Source: Gigaspora rosea (lineage: Eukaryota > Glomeromycota > Glomeromycetes > Diversisporales > Gigasporaceae). Taken from it: a DNA stretch of 64,000 bases. The notes under the pieces are model-generated. The model saw only the letters and a list, made by a program, of their open reading frames with translations. It was not told the origin of the DNA and made no database searches. This document shows, one piece after another, positions 23,001 through 34,772 of the stretch. A program made the position numbers and the translations under genes. Position 1 is the first letter of the stretch. Each line of letters opens with the position of its first letter. The stretch covers positions 132,519 through 196,518 of the forward strand of contig QKWP01000657.1 in NCBI GenBank assembly GCA_003550325.1. The letters run 5' to 3'.

Positions 23001-24425
23001 TGGGATTCTGATCCACAGAAACGCCCATCATCAGATGAAATTTTGGAAGTTCTTGGAGAAATATCAAGTGAAAAAGCAGCGGAATTCATTACAAATTCTA
23101 ATCGACGACCTAAGCCTATTTTGACCAAGGATAATTCACATGATTTATTATCAGTTGAGTCTTCAGCAAAGATCATTGAGGAACCTGATTTTAAAGTATC
23201 TTTCACTAAATCACAATTTCGACCACGATCTTTTCAAAAGTCAGTCGAATCGAGCGAATTAAAAGATCAAGGAATAGTTTATTTTGTAGCTAAAAACTTT
23301 GAAGGGTCTCTTGAATTTTTAAATAAATCATTAAGTATTAATCCATATGATGCAGATGCATTGAAGTTCAGAGGAATAACCTATTTTAATTTAGGAAATG
23401 ATGAAAAATCAGTCACCGATTTAACCAAATCATTAAATATTAAAAATGATGCAGTAGCACTAATATTTCGAGGGCAAGCACATTACACGTTAGGTCACTA
23501 CAAAGAGTCTCTTTATGATTTAAATAAATCATTAGAATTAGATCCTAATAATGCGTTTGCACTAAGATGTCGAGGACAAACATATCACATGCTAAACCGT
23601 TATGAAGAATCACTTGCAGATTTAAATAAATCATTAAAGTACGATTTAAATAACGCGGATACACTTAGGTCTCGAGGACAAACATATAATGAATTAAAAC
23701 TCTACGAAGAATCTCTTGCAGATTTAGATCGATCAATTGAATTAGAACCAAGTAATGCAATTACGCTGAGATCTCGAGGACAAACATATTACATGCTGGA
23801 GCGTTATGAAGAATCACTCAGAGACTTAACCAAATCAATAGAAATTGATCCGAATAACACAGTTGCATTGATATTTCGAGGACAATCTTACTTTAAAATG
23901 AAGAAATATGAAGAATCGCTTGCAGATTTTACAAAAACGCTAGAGATTGATTCTTATAATGTAATTGCACTACGATTTAGCGGAGAAATTTATTTTGAGT
24001 TAGGAAAGTTTGCAGAATCACTTAAAAACCTGGAAATACCACTAAAAATCGATGAAAATGATGTTGGTGCATTACAAATTCGTAGTCAAATTTATTATAA
24101 GCAGAAAGAATACGCAAATTCTCTCAAAGATTTAGATAAAGCATTAGAACTTGATCCAAAAAATGCAAATATTTTAAGGTCTCGAGGACAAGCACATTAT
24201 TGCTTAGAAAAATATATCGATTCTCTTGGAGATTTCACTGATTCATTAAAAATAGAACCAGATAATGCATATACATTAAGATGGCGAGGACAAGCGTATT
24301 ATATGATGAAAAACTATGAAGAATCTCTTGCTGATTTAAATAAATCGATTGAATTAGAACAAGAAGATGCAGTTGCTCTAAGATTTAGAGGACAAACATA
24401 TTATATGTTAAACCGCTACGATTAA
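20087..24425 (+). CDS. Protein kinase-TPR gene, N-terminal kinase and TPR part
   Basis: A host-type serine/threonine (TKL-like) kinase followed by TPRs. Exons supported by frame and GT-AG signals are 20,087-20,258, 20,339-20,427, 20,506-20,563, 21,623-21,809 and 22,665-24,425. The first junction restores the glycine loop (GRGGFGIVYSA). Later motifs are FYGFTI, FANGGNLQQHL, the catalytic loop, DFGLSRK and a C-lobe ending near 23,060. Then come about 12 TPR units of 34 residues, each with RGQxYY and NKSLELDP-like helices (23,250-24,420), which normally bind partner proteins. Oddities: the ATP-binding lysine reads Glu (VALESL), the HRD aspartate reads Asn (HRNL), and one base is missing just before HRNL. 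The last TPR meets an in-frame TAA, after which the same frame runs on into the second kinase. Introns 3 and 4 hold inserted TIR elements. Probably a decaying member of a large family. Confidence 0.75.
20598..21577. mobile_element. TIR element inside kinase intron 3
   Basis: The ends gttgttaggagaa and ttcacctaacaac are inverted over 13 bases with one mismatch, flanked by ata on both sides. The roughly 980-base insert makes up almost all of the 1,059-base intron 20,564-21,622. Its flanks hold many gacgaaa/tttcgtc units in opposite orientations at the two ends. No transposase. Superfamily not assigned. Confidence 0.65.
21831..22602. mobile_element. Pogo/Tigger-like MITE inside kinase intron 4
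   Basis: The ends CAGTCAGACC and GGTCTGACTG are perfect inverts, flanked by TA at both sides (21,829-21,830 and 22,603-22,604). The ends resemble those of pogo/Tigger-type Tc1/mariner elements. The 772 bases account for most of the intron 21,810-22,664. The 74-codon frame inside (22,319-22,543) has no recognisable domain. Confidence 0.75.
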
Positions 24426-25755
24426 TATGATGTATATTTAACAAGTTTATCAAAAATTGATCCAGATAATGCAGCTCTTTTAAAATCTATAGAAAAAGAA
24501 CACATGATGGATAAGTATAACAAATGGCTTGAAAATGCTATTGTTCAACAGCATATAAGGAAATTTGATTATAATGAATTTGAAACTTTTAAAAGAATTG
24601 ATGAAGGCGGATTTGGAACCGTTTTTAAAGCAGAATGGAAATATCATGGACTGCCTGTTGTTATTAAAAGCTTAAAAGATAATATGCGTCAAGAGTTCTT
24701 TAAAGAAGTATTATTAATTTCAATTTTTTAAAAGTGCTTAAATAAACTGTGGTCATAGACTTATTTATATTATATAATTGCATAGCTTCAAATTTTACTA
24801 AAAGTAAGTTTTCACCCTAACATAAATCATTTCTATGGTGTAACGAAAGGCAAGTTTTTCTATTTAATATATGGTTATGTAAATATGTTAAACAACTATC
24901 TGCCAGATATGTAGGTTTTGAAGGGGCTTCATACTCGTAATCATATTTTACATTACATAGATCCTGAAACTGGAATTTATAGTTTGGTCTTACAATATGC
25001 TGAGGGTGGAAATTTGCGTGGATATTTGAGAGTGAATTTTCCAAAATTGCAATGGTCAGATAAATTCGCATTGCTAAAGAAATTGCGCAGGGTCTCATGT
25101 TCTTGCATAATAATAACGTGGCTCACAGAGATCTTGTAAGCATATTTCATTCTTTGTAGTTATAGATATTTAGAATTTACTAATCAGTGCACATCTTGTA
25201 GCATTCAAAAATGTTTTAGTTCACGAAGATAAAATGATGATTGCAGATTTTGGTTTGTCTAGACAGATAAATGAACCATCAATTACTCAAGATTCAAGTA
25301 TTTTTGGTGTAATTCCTTATATTGCCCCAGAAGTATTATATACAGATGGAAAAGAGTATACTCTAAAATCAGATATTTATTCTTTTGGAATTATTATGTC
25401 AGAAGTTTTTACTGGATATCCTCCATATTATGATATTCCTCATGATGAAGATTTGGTAATAAAAATTTGTTCAGGTCATAGACCCAAGATTAAATGTGAG
25501 ATTCCTCAACTACTTTTGGATTTAATGAACAAATGCTTAGATGCTGAACCTCAAAGCCGACCAACTGCTACTGAATTATATAAACTAATTGAAGAAATTA
25601 ATGATTCAGACAAAAATTTAAATCAAGTCTTATCAATACAACTTAACTACCAAATACATAAACAAGCTATTTATACAAGTTGGTCTTTAAGCTATCAAAA
25701 TCTCTCTAAACCAACAAATTCTAATTCAGTATTTGCAGGTAAGAATGTTATCTAA
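24426..25755 (+). pseudogene. Second kinase domain, downstream of the TPRs
   Basis: This continues the TPR reading frame after one in-frame TAA (YDVYLTSLSKIDPDN, then KWLENAIVQQ from about 24,504). Kinase motifs are the glycine loop GGFGTVFKA, VVIKSLK with the lysine kept, QYAEGGNLRGYL, AHRDL, ADFGLSRQ and YIAPEVL, followed by the C-lobe to about residue PQSRPTATEL. Introns 24,708-24,914 and 25,136-25,201 are supported by GT-AG and frame. One base is missing before AKEIAQGL (near 25,068) and one in the A-run of HSKN (near 25,207). Unlike the first domain, all catalytic residues survive. A donor-like caggtaaga at 25,736-25,744 suggests a further exon was lost or not found. It is either the C-terminal half of a kinase-TPR-kinase protein or a tandem neighbour fused by decay. 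Confidence 0.65.
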
Positions 25756-25759
25756 TCAA

Positions 25760-27180
25760 AATATTGATTTAAAATATTATTTTTTACACTTATTAATTCT
25801 TGAACTTGGTTTAGTAAGCAAATCTGTTGAATGCCCAAATTTTAACTAATATCTTTTTAAAGTTAGTTAATCTTGCTAAAATTTGTATTGAAATAATTAA
25901 TTTGCAATTATTTTTTTAAATAAGTTTTATTGAATAAATTATAGATTAAGGCATATTATCAAATATGTATTGATATATATGTACTGTATATATGCAGTAT
26001 ATATAAATGTACATGTTTTTTCAGTTATATTATATATTATATATTTTTTATATATTCTTATATTTTATATTTTATTATAGATTAGTTTTATTGTACATTA
26101 ATTTAATCTTTAAACAAATTTAACAAATTTGCTAAAATACTAATTATATAGATATATCATAATGCACTGACCAAAAGACCCCGGGTCCAATATAGAATAC
26201 CCAACAAAAAGCTTACAAAAGATCTGGGTATATTATACAGCAGTGGGTCAGTATATAGATAGGTGTCTAAATTATTTCTGGCTTGCCATAATAAAAATTG
26301 CTGAAAATATTTTAGATAGCCTAAACTGTAAACAATTTCTGCTGCCAAAAAATAATTCTGGCTGCTGAAAATAATTTCAATTGCTGAAAATAATTATGGT
26401 AGCCAAATATAATTTTAGCTGCCTAAAATATTATTTTTGGATGTCATTATGCATAAACAGTTATTATCATAAACTTTTGGGCTCCTGGTAAAATTGATAA
26501 ATAATTTTTTGGCTGATTCGATTAGTTTGTAATTTCGACATAATAGATTTGTATATATAATTTAAAACCTATCTGACTAATGTAAATATTAAGACTTTAG
26601 TTCATATGGTTTTGTATATATATATTTTCAGTTGAATACAGAAATATGATATTTTCAAAGCACCTTTGCTGTCAAATAATTAAAAAAAATTTAAAAGGCT
26701 TATTAGAAAAATTGTTAAATACTTAAGTGTAGTGTTTTTTAAGATACCCAGATAAAATCAATTACCAATTTTTTTTTTAATTTCTTGAGCGCTACTGCTG
26801 AGGGATGCCAAGTAGGAATACTTTATTAATATTTACTTAATTTCATGGCTTTCTAAACCAGGTCCTCTACATGTCTGGGATCTATATATATTATTACTTT
26901 TAATAGTAATTTCTAATTCTATTGTGCACAACCGGATTTAACCGGATGACCTATTTACTACCGGAAGCTTTAACCAGAACTGTCCAATTTTTTTAACTGA
27001 AATTAACTGGATGACCTATCTTCTACCAAAGGATTTTACTAGAACAAACTGAATTCTTCTTTTCAATCAGAATTTCACCAAAAGTATTCTAAGTGGCAGC
27101 TAGAGGAAAGTAGCTGAATCTACAATTGTGATCTTGTCTCAATTCATCCATCTTGTGACTTATATAGTTTTTCTTGTTCT
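25760..27180. other. AT-rich intergenic DNA with small tandem repeats
   Basis: No credible gene. It holds an AT microsatellite block (about 25,970-26,070), a set of gctgaaaataatt-like units (about 26,280-26,440) and two direct copies of actggatgacctat-like sequence (26,957 and 27,009). Nothing else was recognised. Confidence 0.5.
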
Positions 27181-27182
27181 TA

Positions 27183-27256
27183 GTGGGGCTCGAACTGGCA
27201 ACTTTGTGATTGTGGACCTGGGAGCACAACCACTACACTATTGACCTGCAGGTCCA
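27183..27256 (-). repeat. tRNA-like / SINE-head-like sequence
   Basis: On the minus strand the stretch begins ggacctgcaggtc. It has a TAGTGTAGTGG stretch fitting an RNA polymerase III A box (27,230-27,240) and AGTTCGAGCCCC fitting a B box (27,185-27,196), at tRNA-like spacing. The stems pair poorly, so this is not a functional tRNA by eye. A tRNA-derived SINE head or a tRNA pseudogene fits best. Confidence 0.45.
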
Positions 27257-27534
27257 ATAACCAATTTAATAACATACAGTATATAGTTTTCTAAAAGAAG
27301 ACACCTAAGCCATGTCCAGTTATATGTTTTTGACTATTTTAAAATTATGATAAGGGTTTAGATACTTGTTTATTATTTTTTGTGGGCTTCATTTTTTTGA
27401 TGCTTCTCTTCGTACTGATCTGTGTGATCAAAATAGTCAAAACAGACAACTTTATTGTCTATATTTATGATTGGATATAGTTTTAAATAATCCTCTAATA
27501 AGCCAATACAATTGTTACTATATGTCATGGGACT

Positions 27535-27620
27535 ACTGTACTAAATATACCAAATATACTAAATGTGCTGGATGTGCCATATGTGCCAGATGTGTCACAT
27601 GTGCAAGGTTTGTTACATGA
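27535..27620. repeat. atgtgcca minisatellite
   Basis: About nine diverged units of 9-10 bases (such as aaatgtgctgg and atgtgccat) in tandem. Non-coding. Confidence 0.55.
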
Positions 27621-28448
27621 ATCAGTTAAAGTATAAGGAACTAATGTGATAGAAATGGCATAAGTAATAAATTAATTATTTATAGCACAAGTGCCATATT
27701 TTTTTATTAGGAGTATATATATAGATGATATTTGCTCCACTTTGTAGGCATGTTTTCTAGTATAATTTATTAATAATATAAATAAAGGACACTACAATTA
27801 ATCGTATTAACTATATCAAACATTCTTTCAAATTGCCCAAATTACTATAACATAAACCCTCTTACTTGTCTATATACTAACAACTATAACAAACTATTGC
27901 ACAGTTTATATCTCAGTGCTCATATGATTTTATGTTATTAGTTGCTCTATTAGCTTTTGAGAGGTACTTGCAAGTTAACAATTGGTGGTACTGTAAAATT
28001 CATAACAAAAATCAACAATTAAGAAACTCTGTGTGAGTTTAAAAAATTGCTTTGTATAAGCTGCATATTTTATATAAATCATTTAAAGTATCTGTTCGGT
28101 GTGAATAGTAAAAACAAAAATAAAAGAACTCATAAGCAAAAATATTTATAATAATAGATTCTATGTAAATTATTTGAAATATTTTGTGTATAAATAAATA
28201 AAAAGGAATACCAAAACAAAAATTTTGACATAATCTTTGCTCTACTCCAACTACTTATTTTCATATCTACAGCAATAATGTTCTTAATATCAAAGAAAAT
28301 CTACCCTATTCTGGAATGTCTGAAAGTAAAATGCTTAAACAAAGGTATACTAACTTATTAAAATACTTATCTTCAAACAGGACCTCGAATAATATATAGA
28401 GTTATATTGGCTTTAATATCACTTTTTATTAGAGCAAATCATATAATA

Positions 28449-28627
28449 TTGAACCTCTCAAAACCGATCTTGCCAAAATCGATAACCTGTCAAATCTGAT
28501 AAAAAATTAATTTACCAAGTCAGTACTGATATATAAATCTAATAGTTTATAATGTTTTCAAATCCGATAACTTCTCAATACTGATTCAAAACCTGTCCAC
28601 CATGCATATCAGTTTTGAGAGGTTCAA
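28449..28627. mobile_element. Small MITE, TA target, 20-bp TIRs
   Basis: The ends ttgaacctctcaaaaccgat and atcagttttgagaggttcaa are inverted with one mismatch, flanked by TA on both sides. Length 179 bases, no ORF. Tc1/mariner-type by target. The interior contains further cgata/tgata half-repeats. Confidence 0.75.
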
Positions 28628-28679
28628 TAGTATAAGCTTAATATTTAAATAATTTTATCTATTTAAAAATATAACAAAT

Positions 28680-29560
28680 ATTTTTTTTAAAAAAATATTT
28701 TTTTAAAAAAAACTTTTCTTCAAAAAAAATTTTTCTTCAAAAAAAATTAAAAAAACTTTTCTTAAAAAAAATTATTTTCCAAAAAAAAATTTTTTACAAA
28801 AAAAATTTTTCTCTATAAAAAATAAAAAATTTAAATTAATATAAATATACCAGTAAGCTATATAAATTTTTTGTACCCATTATTTTGATCATACGGTATT
28901 ATATACAAAAATAGTAATGCCAATATTGTTTATATTAGTTTTTTAGACTATTATATAGTAAAATTGCTCAAGAAAATCTTTTTATTAATGCACGGAAGGT
29001 GGTTTAGTAAGCAATTTCTTGCAAAAAGAGCGATTTTTTGTCAAAATGAATATTTGTTTTAAATTTTTCTGATTATGTAATCTTAAATTTTGGTAGTGAT
29101 CTATAGATCACATGATACAGGTATATGTATCTTCAGGTACATATATATTAACTCAAAAAATTTTTTTCCAAAAAAAATTTTTTTTCAAAAAAAATTTTCT
29201 TCAAAAATATTTTTTAAAAAGAATTTTCTTCAAAAATATTATTTCCAAAAAAATTTCTCTAAAAAAAATAAAAAATTTTCCAAAAAAAATTTTTCTTTTT
29301 CTCAAAAAAAAAATTTTTCTTTAAAAAAAATTTTTACTTATAAAATTTTCTTTAAAAAAACTTTTTTTCAAAAAAAATTTTTCTCTAAAAAATTTTTTTT
29401 TAAAAAAAGTCTTAACCAAAAAAAATTTTTTTTCAAAAAAACTTTTTTTCAAAAAAAATTTTTCTCTAAAAAATTTTTTTTTAAAAAAAAGTCTTAACCA
29501 AAAAAAATTTTTTTTTAAAAAAAATTTTTCTCTAAAAAAAATTTATTTTTTTTTTAGAAT
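28680..29560. repeat. Two poly(A)/poly(T) alternating arrays
   Basis: Blocks at 28,680-28,830 and 29,150-29,560 consist of alternating A-runs and T-runs with single C interruptions (ttttttc/aaaaaaa units). Between them is ordinary AT-rich DNA. Long Lys/Phe reading frames over the second block are artefacts of composition. Confidence 0.7.
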
Positions 29561-29569
29561 TTTTAATTA

Positions 29570-30130
29570 TTTTGCCATTGCACCCTATAAGATCTAGTGC
29601 AATGTGAAATCAAAACAATAAATAAATTTATTAGTTTAGGATTAGAGTAAGGGTTAAATTAGAGTCAAAATAGTATGTTTTAGCAAAAGTTTCTAATCCA
29701 AAATTTCGTAAAGAATTTTTTTGTTAAAGTATAAGAGATGGTTTTATAGACAAAATTTAGTAATATAATCGATTTTTGAAAAAAAATTATAATCGCTTTA
29801 ATCTCATGTTATGTCTGATCCTGAATTCTTATTGGTTGATTAGAGATAGTGATACATTGCTATGCTGATAAATATAATAATTCTTTTTTTATTTGGTTAT
29901 TCAAATTTTTAATATAATCTATCTAAAATTTATTAAGTTTATCTTTTTAAATAACATTGTGGGATAGCATAAAACATCCAATTTATACATTTAGCCACCA
30001 ATTTTTGGTGCTTATATAATCAATTCTGATTGGCTAATTTTTGTATAATTGATTTTAATTGGTTAAAAATCTATATATGTTTTCTTTTTTTTATATTAAA
30101 CACCAATTTTTTGAACTCATATAAACTTTA
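29570..30130. other. Gene-free stretch
   Basis: Only a diverged copy of the attggttgat repeat seen near 10,794 (here near 29,830). Otherwise nothing recognised. Confidence 0.5.
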
Positions 30131-30135
30131 ATCCT

Positions 30136-30253
30136 TTATAACTTCTTCAAAACAAAAAATAAAAAAAACCCTCTAACAGAAATGGAGTTTATCTAAAAAT
30201 CTATGAATTTGTTAGAGGGTTTTTTTGATTTATCTTGTTTTAAGTAGTTATAA
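30136..30253. mobile_element. Short foldback element with aaaccctctaac stem
   Basis: Arms of about 50 bases are inverted: ataacttcttcaaaac...aaaaccctctaac on the left and gttagagggtttt...gttttaagtagttat on the right. The outer parts are imperfect and the inner stem near perfect. A MITE-like hairpin, not a bacterial terminator despite the look. Confidence 0.6.
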
Positions 30254-30552
30254 TGCTTTAAAGTTTTCTTTAATAAATGTTGAATGTTTTTTACTGTCCT
30301 GCACTGTAGCTATAATATTTTAAAATAATTATAATCAATGTAAAATATTTCAAAATTATTACAATATATTATAAATTTGTTTTAAAATATATTGCAAAAT
30401 ATTGTGAAATAGGCCAAAAAAATGCAAATTTCTATCTATTATCCCTCTCTGGGAGTTGCAGGAGGTAATACTTTGCATATTTTGTGATTTTTTGCAATAT
30501 TTTGCAATGCTTTGCAAATTTTCACAAATTTTTAAAATTTTTTAAAAGAATT

Positions 30553-30880
30553 TTACTAACTATAACCGGCGGTGATCATTACCAGTATGTAATTAGTCAA
30601 TTAATTTGCAGGTTCAGGTGTAACATGCAAATTAGTTTGTGTAACAAAAATAAAGATTTTTTTTAAAAAAATGCTAATATCTCAAGAATTTGTCTATGAA
30701 ACTACCTTCAACATTCTAGCAAAAAATATTCCTTGCTAAATTTTGCATATATCAAACACTCTGCTAAAATCCCAGGCCTCACCCTAACCCTAAAGTAAAT
30801 GAAATGAACTTTTTTTTTGTTTTATAGTTATCGGTTAATTACACACCGGTGATGATCACTACCAGTTATTTGTAGTTAAA
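30553..30880. mobile_element. TIR element related to the 19.0-kb outer element
   Basis: The ends are imperfect inverts: left actataaccggcggtgatca, right tgatcactaccagttatttg. The interior (gcaaattagtttgtgtaaca, then ccaggcctcaccctaaccct) matches the inside of the 19,001-19,704 element in partly inverted order. The interior includes a ccctaaccct piece like a telomere repeat. Confidence 0.55.
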
Positions 30881-31059
30881 TTCTTTTTAAAAAATAAATA
30901 AATGGTATATATATTTATACAATTATGCTTTTTTACAGGTTTTCACAATATTTTGCAAGGTTTTACAATTTAATATAAAATGATATATATATATTTTTTA
31001 ATTCACCCCTAAGTATATATATATATTTTTTATTCTATTTTAACAGAAAGCTTACCCAA

Positions 31060-34000
31060 CTTTATGTCCAAATGCGACCTACCTAGCAATTATTTACCTT
31101 GATTAGGATTCTTAACTTACTGAGAATTTGGTTCCTTCTGTTACTAGTTAGCAATTGCTTGCTATATTAGTTTTGCTAAATGAATGTGAATCCAAATACT
31201 TAAGCCTAACCTATGAGAACTATGTTTGTTTAGCGCCCCCTATGATTAGGTTGTCTATATTTGATTCTACTAATTTCCTAGCTTTATTCTTCTATTCTTT
31301 CTTTTTTTCTCAAATGAGCTCTGCAGCCTCCCCTTGAAGCAATGTATTCTTTTCTTTTACCACTTCTTTTTCTACCTTTACTTCAAACTTTTTTTTCACT
31401 AAGATAGTTATTAACTCACTCTTTTCCTATTCATTTTGAAATTCACATCTGAAGTTCCAAATATATTATCAAAATTTTATATTTACTATCTCGAAAATTG
31501 TATTCAAAGCCCTTCTTATTACAGCTTTGTTTTTCACTAGACCTTCTACTTTTTCCTTCTACCTTTGAAGTATGAAACCTTGGCTTCTAGTAATTTTTTT
31601 CCTCTTATTCACCAAAAATCATTTATTCAAGCTCCTGTAGTGTTATATGCTAATATACTGGAGTTTTCAATAATATTTCCTTCAATTCTTCACATATTTT
31701 TTTCTCTATCATTCTTCAAATTCCCTGGTAGTCTTCATATCTTACTAGATGTTTTAATGTTTCTGGCTCTTGCTAACAGTATAGGTCTGGTTTTCTTATT
31801 TTAAGTTCTGACATTGTGGGCAAAAGGCCATTAAGGCACTTTGTTTTTAACAACTACCATAAACTGCTGTATAAACAGCCCCCATATATCAGACCCCCTC
31901 TCATTTTTACTAATTATTTTCTTTTTTTTACTAATTAATTTTTTTGGTGGAATGTACCATACCCAGGCTGTTTATACAGCAGTTTATGGTATTCTCTGTT
32001 TTTTTTTTTATCCATATATCTTCTATCTTTATGCTTTTCTATAAATTGCCATGTTTCTTCCAACTATGCTATCTTCCTTTTTTCCAAAATTTTTCTCTTC
32101 AAATCTTTTAAGTTCTTCCATTTAGCATCTTGTATCACTAATACTACCTGACTCATAAACTTTCTAATTGGACTATCAATTATAAAGTTTTTCTAATATT
32201 AAACTATTTGCTGAATCTTTGTCCAGGACCATTTGACACTTATGGAATTGATACTTTTTGCTCTATCCTTTGCAAGTTTAGCTGCTTTTTTATTTTCTAC
32301 AATTCCACTATGCCCTTGACTTTGTATAATTTTAATACTATCCTCTTAATTTCTTGTACTTGAATAATTTGCCACAGCAGGCTTGTGTTTTGTATCTTAA
32401 AACAACTTCTTAACTTCTTTACCTTTTTTGTCTTCTTAATCACCTGTATTGCTACAAGACTATCTATATATATTTGCATCTCTGCTTCCTCTGGTACTGC
32501 TAACAACAAAGCCATATTGCCCCTAGTTCTGCTTGGGTTGATGAGGATCACTTTTCCAATCCATAACAAACCATTTCTTTGCCTTGCAGTATCTGTATAG
32601 CTTTCTTCTCATATACTACTCATCCATCCTATACCTATTCAAACTCCATCCTTTTCTGTAAATGCTTTTATCCTTTTCCATATACTTATCTTTTTTGCAA
32701 TGGCCCTAACTTTTCCAATGCCTTCTGTCTGATAATTTTAGCTTTTATATACTTTTCATTAACAGTACCCAAGGGTATTTCCACCAAGTATTGTTCTTTT
32801 ATCTCTAAAATCTTGGGATATTTTTCCACTATGTTCTCCCAATAAATGCTTAATTTCCTATATTTCTTGTTAGATAAATCTATTTCTCCATCCATTTTTT
32901 GCTTAGTGCCCTTTTTTTCTTGTATTTTTATACTTGCTTGGCATACTAATATAATGCAGTTTCTGCTTGTTTATCTTTTATTCCAACACACCTTATATTG
33001 CTTGAATATAGCAATGCTTTGCTCATTCACTGGATCCTCATTTAATGTTCTATGCAAAATTTCTGCATTTTCACAATCTTTTCTATTTCTATTTCACTGT
33101 TACCCTTTCTGAAAACTAGTTATTCTTGTTTTTGCTTGTTTCAATTATTATTTCCAAATTGGCTTTTTTGTGTAAAAAGTTTTCTTTTTCTCTTAGAGCC
33201 CTCAGCTTCTGTTAAATAAATTTTTTAACAACCTTGCTTCAAGATTTACATACCACTTGGATGCTTTTCTTCTTATTGTCAGACCCCTTATTTGTCTGAC
33301 CTGCTTCCATATTAACATTCTTTTACTTTTTGTATTCAGAACTTGCTCTAACAAGAAAATATTCATCTTTCTTTTTTTCAAAAACTCTGTAGGTTTTCTT
33401 CCTTTACTAAACTTACAAGCTCTGTTCCTATTTCTTCTATTTTATACTTTATTTCTAGTTCTTCTAATCTAAAACTGATATTTAATTCTTTGCTTCAAGT
33501 ATAACTTTACAAGCTAATTTGTTTTTAACTCTATATTTCTCTATTCTTTCTTTTTCTAAACCTAAAATATATCTTGTGCTTCTTACAATTAGTTGCACCT
33601 GTTTTAGTCTTAGCCATACGGCCTTTTTTACATCACTTTTATTATTTAACCTGGATATTATTTCTGTGAAATGATGTGCAAGTTGATTTTGTTATATCGA
33701 CTTTACTTCAATGTTGTATATATTAAAGTTGATTTTGATGCAGTCTACATCATTCCTGCATTGTTTTTGATTAGTATTAAAAGGGTACTTTGCAACTTTT
33801 CACAGTTTTCTCATGATAGAATACAGTGCCACAGTCTATATTCCAGGTATAGAAATAGAACTATATTATTTATGTATCATATGTGCTAGTGAGACCTTTT
33901 TTCTTTTAATTTCTTTAATGATTGTTAGGATCTTCTCTTTTGCTTTTTTGACTACTTGTCTGATTTTTTCTTTTTTCTAACAACCATATACCCAGAAATC

Positions 34001-34690
34001 TTGTTAGGTCTTTTTCTTTTTTACTATAAATCATTTCTCTTTTTAGACTAAGCTTCACACCTTCTTGTAATATAGCCTTATTATGTATATTTAAAACCAA
34101 ATGTTCTGACTTTTTGCTATTAATCACTATATCATTCATTTTATAAAAATCTTCTTCAACTTCAAGTATTCTTTTAAGTTCATTTTTATTTCTTGCCACA
34201 TATATGGTATTTTCTGCATATGCTTAAACTGATACTTGCAGTTCTTATATTTACTCTTTTGCAGATTAAGTAGCCAATTCACCTGCATCTTGTAAACTTT
34301 GTTTTTTTTTCTTGAATTTCAACTAGAAGCAGATCATAAAATATTTTCCAAACCAGGGGTGATATAACCTCCCCTGGTCTATTCCATTTCCTACAATTAA
34401 TTTTTTTGTATTCCTACTTCTATTATTGCTTCAATTTCTTTGTCCTTATACAGATTGATTATGAACTTTTACTTCTGCTAGAAGTTTATGCACTGCAATG
34501 CTAGTTCAAGAATTTTGATATTCACTGAATTGAAAGCTTTCTTTATGTTCTGGAATAAAATTTAGATTTCTTTTTTGTTTTCTCTTGCATCTTCCAGTAT
34601 ACAGTTTAACAAATGTACTAGTGCCGCCATGCCTTCCTTTTGTAATACTAATCTATCTATGTATATTTTGGAGTCCTGGTTAGATACATG
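31060..34690 (-). mobile_element. 5'-truncated LINE (RT plus RNase H), degenerate
   Basis: The region is pyrimidine-rich on the + strand because an A-rich LINE runs on the minus strand. From high to low coordinates are reverse-transcriptase pieces (RPGEVISPLVWKIFYD near 34,333-34,380, then YAENTIYVARNKNELKRI near 34,165-34,225 and NDIVINSKKSE), a middle region, an RNase H-like part (NMALLLAVPEEAEMQIYIDS near 32,460-32,530), and a tail with KAAKLAKDRAKSIN near 32,230-32,300. The catalytic YxDD reads YAEN, and many stops and shifts are present, so it is dead. The finger part of the RT and any endonuclease are missing upstream. No clear poly(A) end was found. A MITE interrupts it at 31,857-31,989. 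LINEs copy themselves by target-primed reverse transcription; this copy cannot. Confidence 0.75.
31857..31989. mobile_element. 133-bp MITE inserted in the LINE
   Basis: Perfect TIRs of about 24 bases (left begins ccataaactgctgtataaac, right is its exact complement), with TA on both sides. The sequence on either side continues the LINE's C-terminal frame. Perfect ends in a decayed host element suggest a recent jump. Tc1/mariner-type by target; non-autonomous. Confidence 0.85.
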
Positions 34691-34772
34691 ATTACATATA
34701 ATTACTATATTTTTTAAAATTATTTAAGATATAGTTTTAAATTATTAAAATATAATTAAATAATTGTACTGT

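Noticed and set aside
29090-29497. Long Lys/Phe-rich reading frames in the poly(A)/poly(T) array
   Set aside because: Pure composition effect of alternating A and T runs; no protein-like sequence.
30163-30231. Strong GC stem followed by T-run, like a rho-independent terminator
   Set aside because: The organism is a eukaryote and the stem extends into a longer inverted repeat of MITE type.
31155-33889. Series of + strand reading frames rich in Phe, Leu and Ser
   Set aside because: Complement shadows of the A-rich LINE on the minus strand, where RT and RNase H motifs are found.
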